From: Baffinella frigidus
Lineage: Eukaryota; Cryptophyceae; Cryptomonadales; Baffinellaceae
Length of the DNA: 25,091 nucleotides
Assembly: GCA_026770585.1 (NCBI GenBank)
Contig: MU646348.1
Span: 282,921 to 308,011, forward strand
Reading direction: 5' to 3'
Both the position numbers and the translations under genes were made by a program. Shown here one piece after another: positions 9,701 through 16,483 of the stretch; position 1 is the stretch's first letter; every line of letters starts with the position of its first letter. The notes beneath the pieces were generated by a model that did not search any database, was not told the origin of the DNA, and saw nothing but the letters and a program-made list of their open reading frames with translations.

Positions 9701-10625
9701 TCTGGTTCTCTTCTGGTGGCTGGTGGACCTCCGGCCCAGTAGCCTTGTTTTGTGCGGCTGTCCTCTCCTGAGCAAGTCCGGCTGTTGAGGGCCACGACGT
9801 CGAAGCCTCCCTGCTTTCGGGCTTCGGCTGTCGGGTCTCGGCTTTTATGGTTTATGGTTTAGGGTGTAGGGTGTAGGGTCTACCTGCACCGCCGCGATGG
9901 CGGTGCGCCGCACAATCGCGCCCCCTGAGGACGACTCGACTCCTGCCCCCAGCCAGCACACGCCCTCAGCACACGCAGGAGCGGGTTGGGCGCGAGTGGA
10001 AGGGCCAGCTCTTGGGTGTCCGGGATACGGTGCTGGAAAGTAGAGTGGCGAGACGAGACTGATCCGGAGGGGGGCAGACATCGAGAGCGCGGCGGGGGCG
10101 GTGGGAAGATGAAAGGAAGGGGGGTCTGTGTGGAGGGGGAGGGGCATGGGGCAACCGTGGCAGACAATCACGACGCCGCGGCAGAAGCCTGTCGCCGAGT
10201 CCAGCAGATCCAAGTCGAGAAAGTCCCCTGCGGAAGTGTCCAGGCGTGAGGGTCCGGGGCGCCGCGATATCGGTACATGCTATTCCATACCGAGGGTCGG
10301 ACGTCTCGTGGAGACGCTTACCATCGGGTGTGTCCCAGCGGACCCTGCGGTAGGCAGGGTCCGGGGGCGCAACGGCCAGGATTGAGCCGGCGATTGTGTT
10401 GACGTGCCGGTGCCGCACCCAGAACCCAGCACGGTAGTCCTCGCGCTCGAACGTCCTCAGGCTCTCGAAGGCTTCTTGCCGCTCCTCCTCCGGCCGTTGG
10501 GCTTTTCTCTCCTGGACGGAACCGCTCGCCAGCACGGCGGCGTTTGACTGACATCGTCGTTCCACGCCCCTCGGTTCATTCTCCCCTTCTTCGATGTCCT
10601 GGAGCGCCCAGTTGTTGGCGGTCAT
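3643..10625 (-). CDS. Alpha/beta-hydrolase, ABHD1/3-EMB8-YheT type, 14 exons
   Basis: Predicted serine hydrolase (COG0429-type; substrate unknown, family members act on lipids or esters). Exons in gene order: 10625-10322, 10227-10156, 9942-9884, 9810-9729, 8687-8616, 8205-8150, 8042-8014, 7513-7456, 7080-7024, 6213-6151, 5511-5450, 4599-4473, 3845-3762, 3702-3643. They sum to 1185 bp, 394 residues plus TGA, with every phase matching and no internal stop. Family landmarks appear in order: FWVRHRHVNTI and TPDGDFLDLD near the N-terminus, IVCHG (oxyanion strand), VVALNSRTCSGE, TGDLRFVIERI, nucleophile elbow GTSMGGN (Ser199), VPFDV, DFSEAF, EYW, VPLFVMQAIDDP (Asp328/329) and DGGHHGYL (His363). All 13 acceptors are AG followed by G; 12 donors are GT and one is GC. 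About 83% of the locus is intron. Exon edges are read by eye and need transcript support; start and last exon are least certain. Confidence 0.85.
3762..3845 (-). CDS. Hydrolase gene exon 13, catalytic His
   Basis: The exon encodes AHNLQIRVDFTSDGGHHGYL and then SFAHDCK. GGH carries the triad His of this family. The acceptor GTGAG followed by G is in phase 0. The last ~40 bp have a diverged copy on the same strand at 3548-3592 that runs into a TGA. Confidence 0.75.
3898..4019. mobile_element. MITE A, complete copy
   Basis: TA-CAGGGATACCTCGCTCACA at the left and GAGCGAGGTACCCCTG-TA at the right, 122 bp. It lies in intron 12 of the hydrolase gene. Confidence 0.8.
4317..4460. mobile_element. MITE C (CTAGCTCTG type), copy in intron 12
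   Basis: Ends CTAGCTCTGCCTGAGT and GACTGAGGCAGAGCTG. It stops 12 bp before the donor of hydrolase exon 12 (gene sense). Confidence 0.7.
4473..4599 (-). CDS. Hydrolase gene exon 12, catalytic Asp
   Basis: The exon encodes FEASSGNYLRGVRVP, then LFVMQAIDDP and WVDEDDIGDAT. The Asp in AIDDP is the expected triad acid. Exon 11 ends TAC TG and this exon adds G, making the Trp of EYW. The donor is GTGCGT, identical to the donor of exon 11. A 35-bp copy of the acceptor and exon start (2 mismatches) lies at 4705-4739. Confidence 0.8.
4705..4739 (-). repeat. Copy of hydrolase exon 12 acceptor and start
   Basis: 33 of 35 bases match 4571-4605. It would encode FEATSGNYLR after a CGCAG acceptor, 136-bp offset from the true exon. 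Confidence 0.8.
4995..5073. repeat. 79-bp dispersed repeat, copy 1
   Basis: Matches 20095-20173 closely (CCCCTAAGCGATAAGAC, CCCGTAGGGACATAGG). Part is also similar to 2518-2570. Confidence 0.7.
5311..5424. repeat. Heptamer array in hydrolase intron 11
   Basis: Mixed TTTGGGG, TGTAGGG and TTGAGGG units, ending in perfect TTTAGGG. Stops 25 bp before the exon 11 end. Confidence 0.85.
5515..6150. repeat. Heptamer array forming hydrolase intron 10
   Basis: Degenerate TTTAGGG fills the whole 639-bp interval. In gene sense the donor is GTGAACCCTACACCC, i.e. heptamer sequence. Confidence 0.9.
6256..6505. repeat. Dispersed repeat, three copies in intron 9
   Basis: The core CATAGACGTTCGGATCACTC occurs, with changes, at about 6280, 6400 and 6450, and again at 8742 in intron 4. 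Copies carry GGGCTCGTC upstream and GTAACGAAGA downstream. Confidence 0.7.
6728..7020. repeat. Three tandem ~101-bp units (MITE G relatives) in intron 9
   Basis: Units start with ATTGGATCATACT at about 6728, 6830 and 6931, each containing AATAGTAAAGCAT, a form of TTCGTTGGCAGACAGG and CATTCTCTGAG. The array ends within about 10 bp of the exon 9 donor. Confidence 0.75.
7085..7450. repeat. Heptamer array forming hydrolase intron 8
   Basis: TTTAGGG with a TTTCGGG block (7268-7300). In gene sense it runs to the acceptor ACTCAACCCAG. Confidence 0.9.
7518..8012. repeat. Heptamer array forming hydrolase intron 7
   Basis: A TTTCTGG block (7541-7590), a long TGTAGGG block (7660-7915) and mixed units. 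Donor GTAAACCCTG and acceptor CCTCAACCAG are both heptamer-like. Confidence 0.9.
8014..8042 (-). CDS. Hydrolase gene exon 7, 29-bp microexon
   Basis: The exon encodes ARALGIQGA plus two bases of an Ala codon completed by exon 8, giving GAAVACVPFDV across the junction, as expected for the strand after the nucleophile helix. It sits alone between two heptamer arrays; its donor GTAAACCCTG reads straight into the array. Identification rests on phase and family fit, not length. Confidence 0.7.
8045..8148. repeat. Heptamer array forming hydrolase intron 6
   Basis: About eight perfect TTTAGGG units plus variants. The GC donor reads GCGAAGCCCCTAAGCCC, a diverged heptamer. Confidence 0.85.
8150..8205 (-). 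CDS. Hydrolase gene exon 6, nucleophile elbow
   Basis: The exon encodes GTSMGGNHIAKLLGELGAG; Ser in GTSMGG is the predicted nucleophile (residue 199), followed by the family's GGN and LGE. The acceptor is CAACAG. The donor must be GC (GCGAAG), because there is no GT before the next exon in a compatible phase; the GCG at the junction is repeated at the start of exon 7, so the exact cut is ambiguous by up to 3 nt. A 20-bp copy of the acceptor and exon start lies 52 bp upstream in the gene (8241-8260). Confidence 0.8.
8241..8260 (-). repeat. Copy of hydrolase exon 6 acceptor and start
   Basis: 20 identical bases also at 8189-8208, giving a second acceptor followed by TSMGG codons that then lose frame. 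The spacer contains TTGATGGTCAAA twice. Confidence 0.8.
8470..8599. mobile_element. MITE C, copy in hydrolase intron 5
   Basis: Starts CAGCTCTGTCTCTGTC. The shared core GTTGACGGATTTGTACCGCA and CATGTCAACTTGAG is followed by a decayed AAAGCTAG end. Confidence 0.7.
8616..8687 (-). CDS. Hydrolase gene exon 5
   Basis: The 72-bp exon encodes TGDLRFVIERI through KIFLS, the helix and strand leading into the nucleophile elbow. The Gly before the elbow is split: G here, GC in exon 6. The acceptor is GATCAG and the donor GTGAAC. A MITE of the CAGCTCTG family lies 16 bp inside the following intron. Confidence 0.8.
8775..9055. repeat. GAA/CAA microsatellite with a duplicated 26-bp segment
   Basis: AAG-rich tract, then CAA run, with the same 26 bp (8911-8936 and 9027-9052; core CCTCCATGGGCTGGGCC) closing each block. 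On the minus strand that segment ends ATGGAG before GTACGT. Confidence 0.85.
9080..9270. repeat. Perfect 67-bp inverted repeat, 57-bp spacer
   Basis: Arms 9080-9146 and 9204-9270 are exact reverse complements. They contain degenerate heptamers and begin GTGGATGGTGTTTTGAG. Lies in hydrolase intron 4. Confidence 0.95.
9305..9402. repeat. CCCTAAA array, opposite orientation
   Basis: Near-perfect CCCTAAA on the plus strand inside intron 4, antisense to the usual intronic orientation here. Confidence 0.85.
9586..9726. mobile_element. MITE F at the very start of hydrolase intron 4
   Basis: About 28-bp TIRs beginning CCACCAGCCACCAGAAG, 141 bp in total. In gene sense the element begins directly after the GT donor of exon 4 (9728-9727). 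Confidence 0.75.
10322..10625 (-). CDS. Hydrolase gene exon 1 (start uncertain)
   Basis: The exon encodes an acidic/basic N-terminal stretch and then the family signature FWVRHRHVNTI...YRRVRWDTPDG, ending in a split Gly codon at donor GTAAGC. I chose the ATG at 10625-10623 because it has A at -3 and gives a typical family length of 394. The frame stays open to 10865, so an ATG at 10799 or a start at 10865 would add 58 or 80 residues. A targeting presequence could lie there, but none is obvious. The conserved part starts only near residue 64, so everything upstream of it is unverified. Confidence 0.6.
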
Positions 10626-10865
10626 GATGCGTTGCCTCGAGGACAGACTACCGCCAGGTTGTGTTCCTTCAAGGGGAATTTTTGTAAAATACCCGTTGGC
10701 AAGAGGAAATATTCTGTCATGATTACGAGCTCCCTTGCCGTTGGTTCCTTCTTTGCGCACACCGTCATCCTGTATCCTAGTACTCGTAGACGTATCCATG
10801 ATATCGATGCGCCGGATACCGGTAATTGAGGGACGTGCTTTCGAAAAATCACCACCGTATGACAC

Positions 10866-11097
10866 GGATCAAGCCGTTAATGCGTGTGCTCAGCTGGTGA
10901 CTGCTGTACCTTGTGCCGTACACACATGTAGACCGGTAACGAGGTGTAGAAGGAGCCGTTTAAAACCTCCCTCGTGATCAACTACATGTACATGTAATTA
11001 CCGGTACGTACCGGTACACATGTATCCGGTACGACCCTCGTACGAGCTCGTAGTGAATTTCGTGTCACGCGGGAAGCCTGCCGGCTGGGCTCGCTCC
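10866..11097. other. Upstream of the hydrolase gene, no gene seen
   Basis: Contains an 18-bp perfect palindrome TACCGGTACGTACCGGTA near 11000-11020 and TACATGTACATGTA just before it. No promoter element is recognised. Confidence 0.5.
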
Positions 11098-11218
11098 GCC
11101 CAAAAATCTCAACACCACCCCCAACTGCGGCGCAAGCGAGGCGAAGAATCGCCTGCTGGCGATTCTTCGCCTCGCTTGCGCCGCAGGGGGTTTGGGGGTG
11201 GTGTTGAGATTTTCGGGC
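11098..11218. repeat. Long hairpin with a 4-base loop
   Basis: Arms of about 56-61 bases (GCCCAAAAATCTCAACACC to GAAGAATCGCC and its complement) around TGCT, with one 5-base bulge. Fold-back element or inverted duplication. Confidence 0.85.
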
Positions 11219-11219
11219 G

Positions 11220-12099
11220 TCGCCCTTAAAGTTTAGACCTCCGGCGGCCCCTGCGGGGGGCTTTTTTTGTCGAAAAGGGTGGACGCGACAGCCTGTACGA
11301 GCCTCGTAGGACATGGTATCACGGAAATCGCCGTCCGTTTGAACTTGGACGTGACCGTTCGAAAACGTCTGGTTCCGGTCAAGAAATGGATCACGACTCT
11401 CGTGGAAGGTCCTTTCCAACTCAGAAACGACCGGAAATCCGGTCGAGTGGACTTTTCTGGTACAAAACCAGGACGTGACCTGGTACAAAACCGGATGCGC
11501 GCGCGCCCGTGACACAAGGACACCAAGACACACTCCGAAATTCATATTCACGCATTTCGGTTACGTTTAGATGGACTTTTAAGGTACAAACTCAACGGCC
11601 GATAGGGTTGGCCTGCGAAATCCACTGTTACTTCTTAAGTTAACAGAGGTTCCACTTTTGCTTTGAGACGTCCCAATCTCGACTTTTGTCTCGAAATTTA
11701 TGCTGACGCCCGTGCAGTTGCTTAAAAGGCCCTAATAAAGGGCCCCATTAGATCTATTCTTCTGCGATCGACTTTACAAGTGATTTTATCGCGGCCGAAC
11801 GTTTCTCTGGTGGAAACAATTGACTTTCGATTGCGGATTTTCCGTTTCTCGGGAATTAACGGCATTTGTACGAGATGTCGCCCGAAATTAGGCAGCCTGC
11901 GGCGCAAAAAAACAGATAAAAACACTTGTAAAGTCAATCACAGAAGAAAATGATTCCCGCCGACTTGGAGCGGGATAGAACCGCAATATTTTCTGTAGGT
12001 TAACGCTCCTACTCGATCCAATATAAATAATCCCCAGACACGCGGAAATTCACAACTCCGGCGGAATTTATTGAAAGTCAAAGCCACCACCACCAAATT
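11220..12099. other. AT-richer stretch without an identified gene
   Basis: Several overlapping open frames on both strands (11267-11512 plus, 11233-11526 minus), none recognisable. Contains a direct repeat CTGGTACAAAACC(A/G)G near 11457 and 11480, and GTTTAGATGGACTTTT shared with the 139-bp elements. Confidence 0.5.
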
Positions 12100-12963
12100 N
12101 NNNNNNNNNNNNNNNNNNNNNNNNNNNNNNNNNNNNNNNNNNNNNNNNNNNNNNNNNNNNNNNNNNNNNNNNNNNNNNNNNNNNNNNNNNNNNNNNNNNN
12201 NNNNNNNNNNNNNNNNNNNNNNNNNNNNNNNNNNNNNNNNNNNNNNNNNNNNNNNNNNNNNNNNNNNNNNNNNNNNNNNNNNNNNNNNNNNNNNNNNNNN
12301 NNNNNNNNNNNNNNNNNNNNNNNNNNNNNNNNNNNNNNNNNNNNNNNNNNNNNNNNNNNNNNNNNNNNNNNNNNNNNNNNNNNNNNNNNNNNNNNNNNNN
12401 NNNNNNNNNNNNNNNNNNNNNNNNNNNNNNNNNNNNNNNNNNNNNNNNNNNNNNNNNNNNNNNNNNNNNNNNNNNNNNNNNNNNNNNNNNNNNNNNNNNN
12501 NNNNNNNNNNNNNNNNNNNNNNNNNNNNNNNNNNNNNNNNNNNNNNNNNNNNNNNNNNNNNNNNNNNNNNNNNNNNNNNNNNNNNNNNNNNNNNNNNNNN
12601 NNNNNNNNNNNNNNNNNNNNNNNNNNNNNNNNNNNNNNNNNNNNNNNNNNNNNNNNNNNNNNNNNNNNNNNNNNNNNNNNNNNNNNNNNNNNNNNNNNNN
12701 NNNNNNNNNNNNNNNNNNNNNNNNNNNNNNNNNNNNNNNNNNNNNNNNNNNNNNNNNNNNNNNNNNNNNNNNNNNNNNNNNNNNNNNNNNNNNNNNNNNN
12801 NNNNNNNNNNNNNNNNNNNNNNNNNNNNNNNNNNNNNNNNNNNNNNNNNNNNNNNNNNNNNNNNNNNNNNNNNNNNNNNNNNNNNNNNNNNNNNNNNNNN
12901 NNNNNNNNNNNNNNNNNNNNNNNNNNNNNNNNNNNNNNNNNNNNNNNNNNNNNNNNNNNNNNN
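12100..12963. other. Assembly gap (864 Ns)
   Basis: Unsequenced scaffold gap. Open frames reported across it would be artefacts. Confidence 1.
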
Positions 12964-13700
12964 GCAACCAGCGCGGACTGCTGCTGCGGCGCTAGGTGCC
13001 GCAATTCTGCAACAGAGCGTGTCTGGGGTCTTCTCCGGTACCAGATCCAGAAAAAAATATCGATCTCGTTTGTCATGTGGTCAGGTGACCGTCTTATCCC
13101 CCAGTAACGTCCGTTGTGAACACACTCCCTACCGTAGGAAATTTTTCTGTAACAAAAATTTAATGTCAGCAACAAAAATTTAATATTTGTTGCAGAGGAT
13201 AATATTTCGGTTCGTAGGAAGGGGGGTATGTTCATACGGTCTGACGTACCGTAGGACATAGACGGCCGTGTTAGAAATATTCGAAAAAAATGCATATCGA
13301 CTTTTAAAATTTCAGATTCCGTAGGAAACTGGTAGGCCGGAATGGGTATTTTAGGGCCTAGTAGAAGGTTTTCCTGGGTTAGAACCGCTCCAAGTTCAAA
13401 GTCGGCGGGAAACCATTATGCAAACCAGTTTCCCCCTGCACCTGATGATGCAAAAGTCATTTTTTCTCGAAAATCACCGCCTAAAGTAGACATTCGAATT
13501 CGGAGTTAAGACTGCTGCAGAGGGACGTTTGTGTGGTAAAGATCAGAAGATGGCATCTTTGCAGTTTATTTGGGAGACCAAGGGGTATTTTTAGCAAAAA
13601 ATACCCCTGGGGAGACACAATAATCTCAAAACCAAACGACCTTTTACGACCTCAGCACTCACGATGGGCTCGGCGTGCTCGAGCGTGTCGGAAGAGACCC
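12964..13700. other. No gene seen after the gap
   Basis: Contains a hairpin GGGGTATTTTT/AAAAAATACCCC at 13581-13607 and a repeated AACAAAAATTTAAT at 13150-13185. No supported coding sequence. Confidence 0.5.
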
Positions 13701-13702
13701 GC

Positions 13703-14186
13703 ATGGCAAACCAACCCCGCGAGTTCAAAGACTACCCGGCGCCAGAGGAGTTACCGTTCGGAGGACAGGAGTTTGCCAGGGCGTCGTCCTCGAGCAACCC
13801 AAACATAGATGGCGCTCTTCGAGGACAAGGATGGTGAAGAGGTCGGGGCGCTCGGAGGAAATGCAGCCGCACGGAGCAGCCGCTCTGGGCAGCCGCTCGG
13901 GGAAGCCGCTTGGAGCGGTGCATCTCAGCGCCCATGTCAGTAACGGAAGCTACCAGCGATGGTCGGGCAAACCCCTGCCCCTACACCTGCGCGACCTGCG
14001 GCAAAGCCTTCGTCCAGCCACCTGGCGAGGCACTGCAACACGGTTCACGCTCTCGACCAGGAGAGATATCATCGGCTTTTCAACGGGCCCGTCTCATGCA
14101 CTGCAGCGAGGCGCACGGGCAAGTTCCTAGCTGGGGATACGTTGCCTCGTGAGAGCTGGGGACACGTTGCTTCGGGCCTGTTCTGA
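13703..14186 (+). pseudogene. C2H2 zinc-finger reading frame, broken
   Basis: An ATG opens MANQPREFKDYPAPEELPF and runs 44 codons to a TGA at 13835. The same frame resumes and reaches YTCATCGKAF at 13982, the first half of a C2H2 finger. The second half, SHLARHCNTVH, is in the frame one base further on. Between the second Cys and first His there are 31 bases instead of the 36 of C-X2-C-X12-H, so 5 bases appear lost. After the finger the shifted frame runs to 14186. An intron could explain the TGA, but the best-fitting one would be only ~24 bp. Probably a decayed gene; a sequencing error is possible. Confidence 0.4.
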
Positions 14187-14188
14187 AC

Positions 14189-14509
14189 TTGGGAGAGCTA
14201 GGCTGTAGCGCCCCTGCAACAGCCTGCCGGTGGCGGTTGGTTTCCCGGACGCTGCACGTGAGGGTCGACCTACGCCGCATCGACCAAAGAAACGAAACCG
14301 AAGAGGCCATTCTCTCCCCCATGTACATATGCGATATTAATGAAGGCCTTTCCCTGTACACTTCTCTCAGGCCACAAGAACTCGCCTGCATTTGTGAGCC
14401 CTTTTTGTGCATCTCCGTTCAGTCTCGGAGAGAGAGAACCCTGCTTCCGTGTTCTGTACTGTACACCTCCAAGGAGTTGGAGCCTGGGGTGGGGGCTGGG
14501 CGTTGTTGA
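14189..14509 (+). CDS. Hypothetical open frame after the zinc finger
   Basis: An open frame of 106 codons without a starting ATG, containing RNETEEAILSPMYICDINEG and ending at TGA. It follows the zinc-finger remnant and precedes a dispersed repeat at 14588. Amino-acid use looks coding-like, but no family is recognised and no splice sites are clear. Confidence 0.15.
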   Translation: MGELGCSAPATACRWRLVSRTLHVRVDLRRIDQRNETEEAILSPMYICDINEGLSLYTSLRPQELACICEPFLCISVQSRRERTLLPCSVLYTSKELEPGVGAGRC

Positions 14510-14727
14510 AGTTTAGTGATGTACAAGACCATGCTCTCGCAGTGACAGTCCCCACCCGACTCGCTCTGTTCCTTTCCCGGGGGGCCTGAATGTGACCCGA
14601 ATGTCAGCATGGCTTCTCTGCAGATAAGTTCCAGTGTCCGCATATGGTGGGAGCTCAAAGAACCTCAAGGACCTAGAGGACCCTGAGATGGGGGTGAGAG
14701 CAGAGGAGAAGACTCCCCCTACTCTCC

Positions 14728-14851
14728 TACAGAAGTACCTCGCTCATAAGAAACTGCCTCCCCACTAGGACCATCATAGGGCCCTAGGCATAGCCCTACT
14801 GTAGGGTCCTAGGAGGAGGAGGCGCTTTCTTACGAGCGAGGTACCCCTGTA
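14728..14851. mobile_element. MITE A, complete copy
   Basis: 124 bp flanked by TA, ends CAGAAGTACCTCGCTC and GAGGTACCCCTG. The preceding ~50 bp (14678-14729) recur at 14988-15039, so the site was duplicated around it. Confidence 0.8.
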
Positions 14852-14888
14852 CCCGGGTTCACATCTCTCAAGTAGCCCGGAGCCTTCG

Positions 14889-14964
14889 CCTCCCCTAGGA
14901 CCACCGTAGGACCACCGTAGGACCACCGTAGGACCACCGTACAGGGGTACCTCGCTCATAAGAG
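14889..14964. repeat. Tandem 12-mer joined to a solo MITE A end
   Basis: About four units of CCGTAGGACCAC lead directly into TACAGGGGTACCTCGCTCAT, after which the element stops in a run of A. The 12-mer is part of the MITE A interior, so this is an internally expanded, truncated copy. Confidence 0.75.
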
Positions 14965-15389
14965 GAAAAAAAGGACCCGGGGATAAAGGACCCGGAGATG
15001 GGGGTGAGAGCAGAGGAGAAGACTTTCCCTACTCTCCCTACGCTCCTACCATAGATCGGCGAGGTAAATGTATTCATATGATGAGGATTCCTAGTTGCCT
15101 GATTCCTGACCACTTATGGACAAGTGGACCGCATTAGGCGAACCACTCTCAAGGGGCGTGTGCGCCTCTGTCTTCGTTCGCACATAACGTGTTGAGTGCA
15201 CACGACCTCTCTCTAGGTCCTACTCAGGCACAGCCTCGGCGGGGGTGGATCTAAGCAGGACCTACATGTAGAGCCATGCCGGCTGTGGTTGAGCACAGAG
15301 AGAGGTCATTCGTACCATGATGTGATGGATAACTATCTATGATAGCCCCGGGGTGCTATTTCGTGAAAAATAAAGTATGGGTCCGGCCT

Positions 15390-15513
15390 TACAGGGGTGC
15401 CTCGCTCATAATGCAGCCCCCCCCCCCCCCTAGAACCACCGTAGGGCCCTAGTCATGAGCCTACTGTAGGGTGCTAGGAGGAGGCGCTTTCTTGTGAGCG
15501 AGGTACCCCTGTA
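15390..15513. mobile_element. MITE A, complete copy
   Basis: 124 bp, TA-flanked. Left end CAGGGGTGCCTCGCTC, right end GAGCGAGGTACCCCTG. Confidence 0.8.
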
Positions 15514-15546
15514 CTCAACTCTGGAAACAATTAAAAATATTACTTT

Positions 15547-15645
15547 CTGGTCACGAAATTTACCACAGAATTGGGTCTTACTAGTCATAGTAAAGCACCT
15601 GACAAGTAATAGTAAAGCACCTAGTAAATTTCGTTGCCAGAAAAG
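15547..15645. mobile_element. MITE G, TTCTGG..ACGAAATTTA type
   Basis: Left CTGGTCACGAAATTTAC, right GTAAATTTCGTTGCCAG. The interior repeats TAGTAAAGCACCT. Related to the tandem units in hydrolase intron 9. Confidence 0.65.
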
Positions 15646-15688
15646 TGATATCTTTAATCGTTTCCGCAGCTGAGTACGCGTCCGAGGA

Positions 15689-15837
15689 GGCACGTGCCGT
15701 GGCAGAGAGAGAGAGAGAGAGAGAGGCAGGGAGAGAGAGAGAGAGCGAGAGAGAGGTAGGGAGAGAGAGAGCGAGAGAGAGAGAGAGCGAGAGAGAGAGG
15801 CCACGTGCCGTGGCACGGAGAGAGAGCGAGAGAGAGC

Positions 15838-15870
<33 letters not shown>

Positions 15871-15890
15871 GCCACGTGCCGTGGCCGCAC
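15689..15890. repeat. GA microsatellites bounded by a near-palindromic 16-mer
   Basis: Two GA/GC-GA blocks separated and bounded by three copies of GGCCACGTGCCGTGGC (about 15689, 15800 and 15872). Confidence 0.85.
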
Positions 15891-15939
15891 CGCCCTAGGC
15901 GGTGGGCGTGGAATGCCATGACTGCAGGGGTGGAAGCAT

Positions 15940-16059
15940 CATAGGTACCTCGCTCATAAGAAAGCGCCTCCTCCTAGGACCCTACAGTGGGCCTACGCCT
16001 AGGGCCCTATGGTGGTCCTAAGGGGGGGGGCGTTTTCTTATGAGCGAGGTACCCCTGTA
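15940..16059. mobile_element. MITE A, interior inverted
   Basis: The termini match other copies (left end decayed to ATAGGTACCTCGCTC), but the interior CCTAGG...GGTCCTA reads in the opposite orientation. Its right flank CCCCCTCCAGCAGTCTGG recurs after the next copy. Confidence 0.75.
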
Positions 16060-16082
16060 CCCCCTCCAGCAGTCTGGCGTGG

Positions 16083-16202
16083 TACAGGGGCACCTCGCTC
16101 ATAAGAAACTGCCCCCCCCAAGGACCACCGTAGGGCCCGAGGCATAGGCCTACTGTAGGGTCCTAGGGGGAGGCGTTTTCTTATGATTGAGGTACCCCTG
16201 TA
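16083..16202. mobile_element. MITE A, complete copy
   Basis: 120 bp between TA dinucleotides, only 23 bp after the previous copy. Both copies are followed by the same CCCCCTCCAG(C/T)AGTCTGG sequence, so the pair arose by tandem duplication or targeted the same repeat. Confidence 0.8.
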
Positions 16203-16330
16203 CCCCCTCCAGTAGTCTGGCGTGGTAGGCCTCAGAGGACGGACGTCTCGTGTCCGCGCCCGACCCAGCAGACCATTGCGCTTAGAAAGACCAGGTTGCT
16301 CTTCTGCCAGGCCAGATCCTCGGAACTTGT

Positions 16331-16383
16331 CGCCAAAAGTCAATTCCCCGGGAGGAATCAGGAGTAATTGTTTACTTTTGGCA
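16331..16383. mobile_element. 53-bp palindromic element, copy 1
   Basis: Ends CGCCAAAAGTCAATTCC and GTTTACTTTTGGCA form inverted repeats. It is followed by a segment (16384-16455) that also flanks copy 2. Confidence 0.75.
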
Positions 16384-16483
16384 TGGTTGGGACGCCAGAA
16401 TTGGTGTTCCCACAGGGAGCTACCCCCTCCAGCAGTCTGGCGTGGTAGGCCTCAAAGGACGGACGTGCCGTGGCCGCGGCCGA

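Noticed and set aside
9966-10865. A single 299-codon gene on the minus strand
   Set aside because: Only the part upstream of the GTAAGC donor at 10321 fits the hydrolase; the remainder reads through introns 1 and 2 in the wrong frame.
10982-11551. 189-codon minus-strand frame upstream of the hydrolase
   Set aside because: It runs through the long hairpin at 11098-11218, and competing frames are open on both strands; no family resemblance.
12068-13295. Open frames of 300-400 codons
   Set aside because: They span the run of Ns.
14774-16343. Open frames with RGTSL, GPYSR and EVPLY-type peptides
   Set aside because: Each coincides with a MITE A copy; the peptide is the translated TIR and interior.
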